A stretch of 33,515 bases of DNA. Origin: Planctomycetota bacterium. GTDB lineage: Bacteria > Planctomycetota > MHYJ01 > JACPRB01. Shown in pieces: positions 8,254 to 16,435 of the stretch. The notes beneath the pieces were generated by a model, which worked only from the letters and a program-made list of their open reading frames with translations, did not search any database and had not been told where the DNA came from. The position numbers and the translations under genes are program-made. Numbering within the stretch: position 1 is the stretch's first letter; every line of letters starts with the position of its first letter. The stretch lies in assembly GCA_016190175.1 (NCBI GenBank), contig JACPRC010000036.1, forward strand, positions 1 through 33,515. The letters run 5' to 3'.

Positions 8254-8487
8254 ATGAAACCCCGCCGCCAGGTGTATTTGGTCTGCTTCGAGCAGGAAGT
8301 GGACGGCACGTTCAGCGCGTACGTCCCCGTCCTCCCAGGTTGCTATTCGCAGGGAGTTACGCTCGAAGAGGCCCGGGCGAACATTGTCGAAGCGATTCAG
8401 GCGTACAACGAGAGCGTCAAGAAGGACCGTCTGCCCCTCTACGATCCTTCACGTGCGGTGATCGGCAACGTGGAAGTCGAGGCGTAG
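8254..8487 (+). CDS. hicB: HicB-family antitoxin (UPF0150-type)
   Basis: The 77-residue protein has the compact HicB fold pattern: a strand VYLVCFEQEVDGTFSAYVPVLPGC, then the typical QGVTLEEARANIVEAIQAYNESVKKD helix. It lacks a C-terminal DNA-binding extension, so it is the short form of the family. HicB masks the HicA mRNA interferase. GGAG lies 8 bases before the ATG. Its TAG overlaps the GTG of hicA (TAGTG), the usual coupled arrangement. The cognate toxin gene is interrupted. Confidence 0.9.
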   Translation: MKPRRQVYLVCFEQEVDGTFSAYVPVLPGCYSQGVTLEEARANIVEAIQAYNESVKKDRLPLYDPSRAVIGNVEVEA

Positions 8488-8717
8488 TGGCGCGGTTGCC
8501 GCAGGTGAGCGGAAAGCGCCTGGTTCAGGCGCTCGAGTCTGTCGGTTGATTCGTGCATCACCAAAGAGGTTCCCACATCGTCCTGAAGCACCCGGAGCGA
8601 CGGGAGGTGCGCATCGTCGTGCCGTGCCACGGAAGCCGGTCCGTTGCGCCGGGGACGCTCCACCGCATCCTCCGCGATGAGGGGCTCACCGGCGATCGGC
8701 CGCGCGAGTTGATGTAA
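8487..8717 (+). pseudogene. hicA: hicA toxin gene interrupted by an in-frame TGA
   Basis: From the GTG at 8487 the frame reads MARLPQVSGKRLVQALESVG, then TGA at 8547-8549 (codon 21), then FVHHQRGSHIVLKHPERR, on through IVVPCHGSRSVAPGTLHRIL, to a TAA at 8715-8717. The whole is a recognisable HicA mRNA interferase (76 codons) with the conserved GSH catalytic motif. The stop falls exactly where HicA proteins usually have Trp or Phe after Gly, so a single TGG-to-TGA change explains it. No frameshift is present. Either the toxin is dead and the antitoxin remains, or the TGA is read through at low level, or the base is an assembly error. Confidence 0.85.
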
Positions 8718-8738
8718 CGGAAGCGGGCCGGGAGATCC

Positions 8739-9884
8739 TCACTTCCCCGCCCACTCCACTTTGATCTCCACCGTCTCCCCCCCGCGCTTCACGCTGATCG
8801 CCGCCGTTTCCCCAGCCTTCTTCCGCTCCAAGGGCGGGATGAGCTGCCCGTAGTGCCGCACCTCGCGGCCGTCCACCGCGAGGATCACGTCGCCCGGCCG
8901 CAGCCCCGCCTTGAAGCAGGCCGCGTCCTCCGCGATCGCCCCTACGTACACGCCGTCCGTCTTGTCGAGGTTCCCGATGTCCGCGGCGAGCCCGGCCAGC
9001 GGCGTCCCCGCCAGCGGGTCCGGGAACGACAGCACGTACTCCCTCCACTGCTTGTCGATGACGTCCCAGTCCGACGGCCGCGCGATCCCGAACGCGATCG
9101 CGTACGCCTCGTCCCGCTTCTTCCCGCTCGCGAGCAGGTTGTGGAACTGGACCAGCTTCGACTTGTACTTCCCGCCCGGGATCTGCTTCGCCGGATCCTC
9201 CGTCTTCGGATAGACCATCAGGAAATGCGTGAGCGCCCAGCCCGTCGCGTAGTTGAGCCGCCCGTTCTCGGAATAGAACCGCCGCTGGTCGAGGTAGAGC
9301 AGCTCGCGGAAGGGCCGCACCTTGTTCTCGCGCACCGCGGTCTGGATCACGATGATGCGCATCTTGGCGATGTACCCGCTCATGGTGCACATGAACATCT
9401 TCCCGTCGCGCACCTCGCTGTTGCCGATGCAGTCGGCGATTCCCTCGCTGTACCAGGTCGGCACCTGGCCGCTTCGCACTCCCTTCTGGAAGTCGGGCAT
9501 CACCATGTCGATGAACTGGTGCATCCCCTCGTGCGCGAAGATCGCCCACATCCCGTCAGGGTCGGCCGAGCCGACCAGCTCCTTCGTCCCCGGGTTGTAA
9601 TGCGCCAGCGCCGTCCCGCCCGCGCCGTGCTTCGCGTACTCGTCGTGGTCCTTGTAGAGCCGGATCGTGAACTTCCGGGTCGCGGGCTTCTGGTAGTTGA
9701 GGAGCGCCGCGTACGTGCGGTAGACGAGCTCCATGTGTTTCCCGAGCGCCTCGGCCTGCTCCGCCGTGCCCGTCGTCTTGACGACGTAGTGCTCCGTCTC
9801 GCGGACCGCGCGCCAGGAGTCCTGCTGGGCCTGCGCGAGGAGGATGTAACAAAGCGCGGGCCACGGCATATAGAGATGAGACAC
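8739..9884 (-). CDS. Secreted zinc metallopeptidase (MA clan, DUF1570-like) with C-terminal PDZ domain
   Basis: The 381-residue frame has a hydrophobic N-terminus (PWPALCYILLAQAQ) consistent with a signal peptide. A second ATG at 9869 (M6) is an equally good start; neither has a clear Shine-Dalgarno. The peptidase domain carries HEGMH (H118, E119, H122) with the downstream Glu of WYSEGIAD (E147), the gluzincin pattern. Residues about 293-378 form a PDZ domain (GVYVGAIAEDAACFKAGLRPGDVILAVDG). The likely role is proteolysis in the envelope; the substrate is unknown. It is divergent from the sigma factor gene with only 5-20 bases between starts, so the promoters must overlap the coding regions. 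Confidence 0.85.
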   Translation of the reverse strand: MSHLYMPWPALCYILLAQAQQDSWRAVRETEHYVVKTTGTAEQAEALGKHMELVYRTYAALLNYQKPATRKFTIRLYKDHDEYAKHGAGGTALAHYNPGTKELVGSADPDGMWAIFAHEGMHQFIDMVMPDFQKGVRSGQVPTWYSEGIADCIGNSEVRDGKMFMCTMSGYIAKMRIIVIQTAVRENKVRPFRELLYLDQRRFYSENGRLNYATGWALTHFLMVYPKTEDPAKQIPGGKYKSKLVQFHNLLASGKKRDEAYAIAFGIARPSDWDVIDKQWREYVLSFPDPLAGTPLAGLAADIGNLDKTDGVYVGAIAEDAACFKAGLRPGDVILAVDGREVRHYGQLIPPLERKKAGETAAISVKRGGETVEIKVEWAGK

Positions 9885-9889
9885 CGCAA

Positions 9890-10519
9890 ATGGAGACGAC
9901 TCTGCTCGGCGGCCCGCGCCCGTTCCCGACGACCCGGTGGAGCCTCATCCGAGGCGCCCGCGGCCCCGAAGGCCGCGCGGCGCTCGAGGTCCTCTGCCGC
10001 AAGTACTGGGGACCGGTCTACTTCTACGTCCGCCGCAACTGGAACAAGGACGTCGAGACCGCGAAGGACCTCGCGCAGGAGTTCTTCGCGCGTCTCCTGG
10101 AGCGGGACGACCTCGCCGGCGTCGACCCCGCGCGCGGCCGCTTCCGCGCCTTCGTCTGCGCCTCGCTGCGCCACTTCCTCCTGAACCGGGCGCGGCACGA
10201 CGCGGCGCTCAAGCGCGCGCCGGTCCCGCCGCCCGGTCCCGACTTCGACGCCGACTGGAAGCGCGCCGTCGTCGAGGCGGCGGTCGAGCGCCTCCGCGCG
10301 GACGACGCGCGCCTCGCGGAGCTGCTGGTCCGCTACGACCTCGAGGGCGGCGCGAGCTACGGGGAGGTCGCGCGCGAGCTCGGGATGACGGTTTCCCAGG
10401 TGACGAACGGCCTGCATCGCGCCCGCGCGGCGTTCCGCGAGGCGTGCCTCGACGAGATCCGCGAGACGACGGGCGACGAGGAATTCGAGGACGAGGTTCG
10501 GAGACTCTTCGGGCGATGA
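9890..10519 (+). CDS. ECF-type RNA polymerase sigma factor
   Basis: The 209-residue protein starts with FPTTRWSLIRGA, a typical opening of ECF sigma factors from Planctomycetota/Acidobacteriota-like bacteria. Region sigma-2 spans about 27-95 (YWGPVYFYVRRNWNKDVETAKDLAQEFFARLL). A sigma-4 helix-turn-helix lies at about 140-185 (SYGEVARELGMTVSQVTNGLHRARAAFREAC). The ATG at 9890 fits this conserved N-terminus. The stop overlaps the start of the kinase gene by four bases (ATGA), so sigma factor and kinase are translationally coupled. No anti-sigma gene is present; phosphorylation by the kinase may replace it, as in known ECF-kinase pairs (inference). Confidence 0.92.
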   Translation: METTLLGGPRPFPTTRWSLIRGARGPEGRAALEVLCRKYWGPVYFYVRRNWNKDVETAKDLAQEFFARLLERDDLAGVDPARGRFRAFVCASLRHFLLNRARHDAALKRAPVPPPGPDFDADWKRAVVEAAVERLRADDARLAELLVRYDLEGGASYGEVARELGMTVSQVTNGLHRARAAFREACLDEIRETTGDEEFEDEVRRLFGR

Positions 10520-11991
10520 CGACGACACGCACGTTCCTGCGTTCCGCGCGCGAGGCGCTCCAGGCGCCCGACGACCGCGTCGGCCGCTACGTCGTGCTCG
10601 GCCCGCTCGGCTCGGGCGGGATGGGGACGGTCTACCGCGCGTGGGACCCGACGCTCCAACGCGACGTGGCGCTCAAGGTGATCGGCGCGGCGACGGCGGA
10701 GGAGCGGGCGCGCTTCCGCCGGGAAGCGACGCTCGAGGCGGCCCTCAACCATCCGAACATCGTGCCGGTGTACGAGATCGGCGAGTCGCGCGGTCTGTGC
10801 TACATCGCCATGGCGCTCGTCGAGGGGACTTCGCTGGCGGACGCGGAAGTCGACGTTCCGCGCGCGGCGGCGCTCGTCGCCCAGGCGTCGCGCGCCGTGC
10901 ACGCGGCGCACGAGCGGGGCATCCTGCACCGCGACCTCAAACCCGCGAACCTGCTCCTCGACCGCGAGGGCCGCCTCTTCGTCGCCGACTTCGGCGTCGC
11001 GCGGCGCGCCGGGGACCCGCCGCTCTCGACGCCCGGCATGGTCGTCGGGACGCCCGCCTTCATGGCGCCGGAACAGGAACGCGGCGGGGAGATCGACGCG
11101 CGCTCCGACGTCTACGCGCTCGGCGCGACGCTCTACGCCCTCGCGGCGCGGGCGCTTCCGAAGGAGGAGCCCGCGTTCCCGCGCGGCGTCCCCGCGGAGC
11201 TCCGCTGGATCATCCGGCAGGCGACGGCGCCGGAGCCGGGCGAGCGCTACGCGAGCGCGGCGGAGCTGGCGGACGATCTGGAACGCTTCCTCCGCGGCGA
11301 GCCGATCCGCGCTCGTCGCGACACGTCCTGGCGTCGCCTGCGCCGGTGGGTCCGGAGGAACCCGTCCGCCTGGGCGCTGGGAATGGTCCTCGCCCTGGCG
11401 GTGACCGCCGGCGCCTGGTTCATCCGCGGCCAGAGGCACGAGCTCGCGCGCCTCGAGCGGTTCTGGAACTCGGAGAAACTGCCGCGCCAGTACGACGAGA
11501 CGCGCGCGCGGCTGGAGCCGATCCTGCAGCGCGCGGACGAGTGCTTCTTCGACGGAAGGGCCGCGGACGCCGACGATCTCGTCGCCCGGATGGAGGAGGA
11601 ACTCGCGAAGCTCGAGGAGCACTGGCGGCGGACGAGCCTGCCGGACGCGTACCGCGGCTGGCTCCTGGTCAACGTCGGGCGCGCCGAGGAGGGGGAGCGG
11701 CTGTTGATCGCGGCCGCGGACCCCGCCCGACTTGAACGCGGCGACCCCTACGGAGCCGTCTTCCTCGCGCGGTGGCGGGCGCGTAAGCTCTCGCGCACGA
11801 AAGACCCTGCGGAAGCGGCGAAGCTGCGGGCGGACGTCGCGGCGCTTCTGGAGTGGAAAGGTTGGAGCGAGGCACGCGAGAGCGGACGGTACCGCGCGTT
11901 CCTCGTCTGGCTGGCCGGCGGTCCCGCGGACGCCGCGCTGCGGGACGATCCGGTCTTCGGGCGGGATGTGAGAGAACTTGCCCGGCCCTAG
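10516..11991 (+). CDS. Membrane Ser/Thr protein kinase (PknB-like) with C-terminal extracytoplasmic domain
   Basis: The 491-residue protein has a full Hanks-type kinase domain (about 25-265): glycine loop GSGGMGTVY, Lys54 (VALKVI), HRDLKPANLL (138-147), DFG (158-160), GTPAFMAPEQ and DVYALG. One transmembrane helix follows (about 285-303, ALGMVLALAVTAGAWFI). The C-terminal 185 residues are helical and charged with coiled-coil-like stretches (ARMEEELAKLEEHWRR), possibly TPR-like, and would lie outside the cytoplasm. It probably senses an envelope signal and acts on the coupled sigma factor (inference). The ATG at 10516 lies inside the sigma factor stop. Its TAG overlaps a minus-strand TAG (CTAG) that ends the extended metallopeptidase frame. 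Confidence 0.92.
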   Translation: MTTTRTFLRSAREALQAPDDRVGRYVVLGPLGSGGMGTVYRAWDPTLQRDVALKVIGAATAEERARFRREATLEAALNHPNIVPVYEIGESRGLCYIAMALVEGTSLADAEVDVPRAAALVAQASRAVHAAHERGILHRDLKPANLLLDREGRLFVADFGVARRAGDPPLSTPGMVVGTPAFMAPEQERGGEIDARSDVYALGATLYALAARALPKEEPAFPRGVPAELRWIIRQATAPEPGERYASAAELADDLERFLRGEPIRARRDTSWRRLRRWVRRNPSAWALGMVLALAVTAGAWFIRGQRHELARLERFWNSEKLPRQYDETRARLEPILQRADECFFDGRAADADDLVARMEEELAKLEEHWRRTSLPDAYRGWLLVNVGRAEEGERLLIAAADPARLERGDPYGAVFLARWRARKLSRTKDPAEAAKLRADVAALLEWKGWSEARESGRYRAFLVWLAGGPADAALRDDPVFGRDVRELARP

Positions 11992-12158
11992 AATCCTTCG
12001 ATCCCCTCTCCCACGCTGACCGGGGTCCTGGGGCCGGAGGTCTCGCCCGCGCGGCGCGTCTCGAACGACGAGTCAAGGCTGTCGAACGCATCGACGACGT
12101 ACCGGCCGCCCTCCTCGCGCCCGCCGGACCGGATGCGGAATCCGTACGCGAATCGCCG
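11988..12158 (-). other. Coding-like extension of the metallopeptidase frame beyond its TGA
   Basis: After the TGA at 12161-12159 the same frame continues for 56 codons to a TAG at 11990-11988. It reads RRFAYGFRIRSGGREEGGRY, then VVDAFDSLDSSFETRRAG and a tail ending GEGIEGF. Third positions are strongly G/C and the composition is protein-like. The final TAG overlaps the TAG of the convergent kinase gene, the same tight convergent-stop geometry seen at 931-937 and 6161-6164. The original gene may have ended here, or the TGA may be read through. Confidence 0.5.
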
Positions 12159-13337
12159 TCACGATTCAAGGTGGTTCTCCCTTACGATCGCCTGGAATTC
12201 GGCGATCTTGCCGGAATCGTCCCCCAAGGCCTCGGTGTAGTGTTCCCGGAACTGGTCGAACCTGGCGAAGATGTTCGTCGCCATCGTCTTCCAGATGTAG
12301 AAGAACCCGTGCCGCACGTGGACGTCGACCAGGCACTTCGAGATGAGGTTCTCGTTTCTCAGGCGATCGTCGTAGGGCATGCTCGCGACGCCGTCCGGGA
12401 CCCGGGTCATGTCCCTGCCGGCGCCGTGGCCGGACTGAAAGATGCCCCGGTGAGCCCCCTCCGGCTGCATGGCAAACGCGAACATGTTGCACCAGGCCTC
12501 GTGGAATGCGAGGTCGGGCGTGTCCGCCAGATCGCCCGAGTGCCCGCCGGAGGGAAATCCGGCATTCTCATCCTGCCGCGTGAAGAGGCACTTGATGACA
12601 TGATGTCCGTACTCGTGGATGATCACGTCCTCGAACCACGCCTGGTCTCCCACGTACCAGATCCTGGGATGAAAGGGGTTGTCCCCGACCGGAGTGTAGC
12701 TCGCTCCGGACATGTCCCGCTCGCTGCCGTCCGCCACCATGTCGCCGATCCTCGGAACGTAGGCGTCGACGGCTCGCAGGACCTCCGAAGCAGGCGGCCG
12801 GAGTCGCATCTGGAGGAGTCTGTGGATGACCTCCGCGATCGTGGAGTAGACGTGGCAGGCGGGGGCCGACATCCGCCCGTCCCACATGGCCGGCTCGCTG
12901 GATGCGCTGACCCGGTCTTCGATCACGGGACCCGCGGACCGGACCGTGACTTGGTTGGGTGCAGTGCGGGAGACGGCGTCGACTTCGAAGGGCCACCGGG
13001 TCGCGCCGACGGAGTAGCGCGGATTGGAGAGCCGCCCCGCCCCGTCGCGGACCGCCTCCTCCACGGCGAGATCGGGGACCCGGACGCGCAAGAGCGTCCG
13101 GCCTCCAAAGGAGCCGCTCAGGTGGAACTTGACCACCGAACCGGGCTCCGGGGAGGCTTCGACGAAGAGATCCCCGCGCAGGTCCGTTCGGCCCTCGCCC
13201 GCCCGCGAAGCCGGTCCGCCTCCCCTCCGTCTCCACAACTGCCCGAGCGCCCCCGGAACGGGTCGGACCTGGTTGCGCCGGGCCGCGATCTGAGACTCGG
13301 GGCCGCACAGGTACGCGAGGCGGATCAGCATCGTCAT
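12159..13337 (-). CDS. HEYGHH zinc metallopeptidase, likely VgrG-associated cargo
   Basis: The 392-residue protein begins MTMLIRLAYLCGPES at 13337, where its ATG overlaps the stop of the LysM gene (ATGA), giving translational coupling. The N-terminal 140 residues look like a beta-rich domain (GRTLLRVRVPDLAVEEAVRDG). A metallopeptidase follows, with HEYGHH (H241, E242, H245) and the downstream Glu in FHEAWCNMFAFAM (E280), the spacing of M36-like gluzincins. There is no signal peptide, as expected for a type VI cargo. Its place after vgrG and the peptidoglycan-binding gene suggests an effector, but no immunity gene is evident. Coding-like sequence continues in frame past the TGA. Confidence 0.8.
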   Translation of the reverse strand: MTMLIRLAYLCGPESQIAARRNQVRPVPGALGQLWRRRGGGPASRAGEGRTDLRGDLFVEASPEPGSVVKFHLSGSFGGRTLLRVRVPDLAVEEAVRDGAGRLSNPRYSVGATRWPFEVDAVSRTAPNQVTVRSAGPVIEDRVSASSEPAMWDGRMSAPACHVYSTIAEVIHRLLQMRLRPPASEVLRAVDAYVPRIGDMVADGSERDMSGASYTPVGDNPFHPRIWYVGDQAWFEDVIIHEYGHHVIKCLFTRQDENAGFPSGGHSGDLADTPDLAFHEAWCNMFAFAMQPEGAHRGIFQSGHGAGRDMTRVPDGVASMPYDDRLRNENLISKCLVDVHVRHGFFYIWKTMATNIFARFDQFREHYTEALGDDSGKIAEFQAIVRENHLES

Positions 13338-13990
13338 CCTCCGTGCGCTTCGCGGAGCTTGTCCCGCGTCGCCGCGTCCGCCTGCCCGGTGACCTCCAGG
13401 CCGTGCCTCTGCTGAAAGGCGCGGAGAGCCGACTCCAGCGACGCGACCGCCTCCTGCTCGGGGTCGCCGGTATCGAATCCCAGGCTTGCCAGACGCTGTC
13501 GGACCCCGCTCTCCTCGGAGACCGGATCCAGGTGGCCCAACTGGAGCGGAAGAACGGTCTCGCGCGGGGTCCCCGGTTCGAGGATGAGTCGCCCCTCCCG
13601 GGCGTCGGGCCGGATCGGCACGTCGACGCGGCCGTCCGCGTCCGTCGTTCCCAGGGTCGGGCGGCCGTCGATCTCGAGGCGGAAAGGCGCGTTGGCGCGA
13701 GGTCGATCCTGTCGGTCCGAGGACGCGGGGTCGACGATTCGCAGCCGCAGCCGGGAGGGGACCCCCTTGCGGACGAAACGATGCGTGCTCTCGGTGGCCC
13801 CGCTGTGCTCGCGCGCTCTCCGGTCGGGCACGTGCAGCACGTCCCCTTCCAAGAGGATGTTGGGATTCCCGCGCAGATCCTTGAGCCGGGCATTGCGGGG
13901 ATCGTCCCACAGCGTCTGCCAGAAGAATCCCCGCTCGAAGGCGACGCTCTCGACGCAGTCTCCCGGCCGCACGACGTAGTCTTCAGGCAA
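13334..13990 (-). CDS. LysM-like and peptidoglycan-binding domain protein, VgrG-linked
   Basis: This 218-residue protein starts at a TTG, supported by GGAGG five bases upstream, 12 bases after the vgrG stop. Residues about 4-58 form a LysM-like module (DYVVRPGDCVESVAFERG ... NPNILLEGDVLHVPD). The middle (about 75-145) is a beta-sandwich with FRLEIDG, GTTDADGRVDVPI and RLILEPG. Residues about 150-215 form a PG_binding_1 domain (ALRAFQQRHGLEVTGQADAATRDKL). There is no signal peptide. Proteins of this layout commonly follow VgrG and are thought to be tip-loaded cargo or adaptors; that role here is inference. Its TGA overlaps the next ATG. Confidence 0.82.
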   Translation of the reverse strand: MPEDYVVRPGDCVESVAFERGFFWQTLWDDPRNARLKDLRGNPNILLEGDVLHVPDRRAREHSGATESTHRFVRKGVPSRLRLRIVDPASSDRQDRPRANAPFRLEIDGRPTLGTTDADGRVDVPIRPDAREGRLILEPGTPRETVLPLQLGHLDPVSEESGVRQRLASLGFDTGDPEQEAVASLESALRAFQQRHGLEVTGQADAATRDKLREAHGG

Positions 13991-14002
13991 CGCAGCCTCC
14001 GA

Positions 14003-16315
14003 TCACGCCGGCTCCCACGCCTCCCGGTCCAGATTCGGGAACTCGATCTTGCAATTGCCCGGCTGGATGCCTTCGACGCGGTAATGGCCCTGATCGTCGA
14101 GGACGCCCTCCACGACCCGCCCGTCCGGCGCCTCGACGCGGAACGGCTCTGCGGGGACGGGCTGGTCCGCCTCGTCCACCAACTTGATCTCGATCCAGGA
14201 GGCGGGCCGCTCTTCGGCTTCCTCGTCGGAGGCCTCGTCGCCGTCGGCGGAAGCGGAGCCGGCCTCGAGTGAGCCGGGGCCTCCGGGCGCTTCCGGCGCG
14301 GCCGGGGAGGCGACGGCCACTCCCGGCCAACTGACGGGTCCCATTCCGGCCCCGGAGTTGATCATGACCAGGGGCCCATTCAGTACAAGCGGGCCGCTCG
14401 CCGCTTTTATCGAGATTCCAGACACGCCGAGGGTGATGTGGTTCGGGCCGACCCTCAGCGTGAGCTCGTCACCATCGACGACAACGCTGGGCGCCTTCAC
14501 CGCGTACGTTCCGCCGGCGAGTACCCTGTGGTGACCCGCCAGCATCATCTCCACGTTCCCGCCGACCCTGGTGTTCTGGTTTCCGCCGATCTTCACCATC
14601 TGATGCGCGACGACATCGAGATGCCACTCGCCCCCGGTCTTCGCCTTGTGGTCGCCCGTCACGTTTTCGTGCCGGTTCCCGCCGACCTGGATGCGCAGGT
14701 CGGCCCCCGTGCGGATGTGGCGCCCGCCCTCCACGAGTTCCCGGGCGCTGCCCCCCGCCCTGAGTTCGAAGGTCCCCGGCGTCTGGAGGAAGAGGCGCTC
14801 GCTGCCTTGCTGGTCGTCGAACGCGACGGCGTTGTTCCCCGCGCTGAGCAGGATGCCCTGCGACTGATTGGCGGACGTCACGTGGTTCACGCGCGCGGTG
14901 TCGTGCAGGGCGCCCGCGATGACGGGGCGGTCCGGGTCGCCGTTCAGGTGGGTGAGGATCACCTCCTGTCCCTTGTGGAGCGGCCAGTGGGTGCCGTATC
15001 CCGGTCCCGCGTAGGGCTGCGCCATGCGGATCCAGCAGGAGCCCGTGCCGCGCCCGCGGTCGGCGAGGTCGAGCGGCACCTGGACCTTGTAGCGTCCCTG
15101 GTCGTCCAGCTCCGCGTACTCCCCGTCGCCGGCGGCGTCCACGCGCGCGACGATCGTCCCGGAGATCCGCGGCCTCGGGGCGAGCCGTTCGGGCCGGAAG
15201 ACGAGGCCGGAGGGGATCGCTACGAACTCGTTGGAATACTCGCGGCCCGTCGCGGACGCTCCCTCGAGCTGCTGGTGCGCGCGGTGGACCACCTTGGTGA
15301 CGAGGTACTCGGCGTTGAAGTCGGCCCGATAGTGCTCGCTCAACTTGATCTTCACGCCCGCGCGGAGGGACTTTATGTCGCTTCGGCCGGTGAAGATGCG
15401 TTCCCGGCAGAGCCACTCCTCCGCCCGGACGCCCGCGAGCCGTCGTCCTTCACCGGGGTCCCCGTAGTGGTCGCCGAACGCGTAGTACAGGCCGCGCCCG
15501 TGGGGGGCGACATCGACCTCCACGCGAAGCTCCACGTTCGGTTTCTGGTCGTTGTAGTCCCGCAGGACGACCTGTCGGGGGACCACTCCGTGCTGGAGAT
15601 GAAAGCGGCTGACGGACTCGGACTGGGTCCAGGCGTCGAAGCGGCCTTCCCGGCCGCCCTGGGTCTGGGGCCGGTAGGGGACGGCGGCGATCCCCGGCAT
15701 GGTCCGGTACGCGGTAAGGGCGTCGCCGAAGACGATCCTCTCGCGCTCGTCCTCCTGTTCGAAGGAATAGAAGATCCCTTCGTGTTCGAGAAGACGCGAG
15801 ACGAAATCGAGGTCGGACTCTTCATACTGCAGAACGTACTCGCGAGGCGAATACTCGCCGGACAGGAAGAACTGGAAGTCCTCGGGCGTCATCCCGTGGT
15901 CCTTGAGGACCTGTTCGACGATTTGCGGCACCGTGCGGTCGAGGAAGATCCGCGAGCGGCGGCCGACGGAGAGGTTCCAGAACCGTGGGACGAGGACGGC
16001 GCGGTAGTGGGTCCATTCGGCGGAACGCTCGCCCTGTTCGAAGGAAGAGAGGACGCCGTGGATGGGGAGCGTCTGGATTCCCCGACGGGCCCCGCCGCGG
16101 ACTTCGATCCCCTGCTTGATGGCGATCAGCGCGGGCTTCTGGAGCAATGCCGTCGTGTCCAGGTCCGGTTTCCGGGAGGTCAGATCGACCTCGAAGCGGT
16201 AGGGGCGCGAGATCCCCTCGCGGCCCTCGATCGAGGTCACCAGGAGCGTGTTGCGCTCGAGGTCGGGGGTCTGGAAACGGAGAACCCGGCCTTCCCTGGT
16301 GCTCGGCAACTCCAT
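14003..16315 (-). CDS. vgrG: Type VI secretion tip protein VgrG (TssI) with C-terminal extension
   Basis: The 770-residue protein starts FQTPDLERNTLLVTSIEGREGISRPYRFEVDL, the standard gp27-like opening (about 1-390, including FLSGEYSPREYVLQYEESDLDFVSRLLEHEGI). A gp5 OB-fold follows (about 398-480: GRYKVQVPLD, HWPLHKGQEVILTHLNGDPDRPVI), then the repetitive needle beta-helix (about 490-650: HIRTGADLRIQVGGNRHENVTGDH, GGNQNTRVGGNVEMM). A Pro/Ala/acidic linker leads to a carboxypeptidase-regulatory-like beta domain (about 705-765). AGGAG lies 8 bases before the ATG. It is the spike of a T6SS, but no sheath, baseplate or TssM genes are in the window. Confidence 0.95.
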   Translation of the reverse strand: MELPSTREGRVLRFQTPDLERNTLLVTSIEGREGISRPYRFEVDLTSRKPDLDTTALLQKPALIAIKQGIEVRGGARRGIQTLPIHGVLSSFEQGERSAEWTHYRAVLVPRFWNLSVGRRSRIFLDRTVPQIVEQVLKDHGMTPEDFQFFLSGEYSPREYVLQYEESDLDFVSRLLEHEGIFYSFEQEDERERIVFGDALTAYRTMPGIAAVPYRPQTQGGREGRFDAWTQSESVSRFHLQHGVVPRQVVLRDYNDQKPNVELRVEVDVAPHGRGLYYAFGDHYGDPGEGRRLAGVRAEEWLCRERIFTGRSDIKSLRAGVKIKLSEHYRADFNAEYLVTKVVHRAHQQLEGASATGREYSNEFVAIPSGLVFRPERLAPRPRISGTIVARVDAAGDGEYAELDDQGRYKVQVPLDLADRGRGTGSCWIRMAQPYAGPGYGTHWPLHKGQEVILTHLNGDPDRPVIAGALHDTARVNHVTSANQSQGILLSAGNNAVAFDDQQGSERLFLQTPGTFELRAGGSARELVEGGRHIRTGADLRIQVGGNRHENVTGDHKAKTGGEWHLDVVAHQMVKIGGNQNTRVGGNVEMMLAGHHRVLAGGTYAVKAPSVVVDGDELTLRVGPNHITLGVSGISIKAASGPLVLNGPLVMINSGAGMGPVSWPGVAVASPAAPEAPGGPGSLEAGSASADGDEASDEEAEERPASWIEIKLVDEADQPVPAEPFRVEAPDGRVVEGVLDDQGHYRVEGIQPGNCKIEFPNLDREAWEPA

Positions 16316-16378
16316 TCCGCGGCTCCTGAATCGACCGGAGGACTATATCAAAGGGGAAAGGAGCCGCAAGAAGCTACA

Positions 16379-16420
16379 GGAAAAAGGGATGCCCCCGGGC
16401 GCGGGCGCGTCCGGGGGCAT
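16379..16420 (-). terminator. Rho-independent terminator after the lipoprotein gene
   Basis: A perfect 10-bp stem ATGCCCCCGG (16389-16398) / CCGGGGGCAT (16411-16420) with a 12-base loop is followed on the minus strand by CCCTTTTTCC. It ends the lipoprotein transcript 15 bases after its stop and separates it from vgrG, which begins about 65 bases further on. VgrG therefore probably has its own promoter. Confidence 0.85.
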
Positions 16421-16435
16421 CGTACCGGCGGATCG

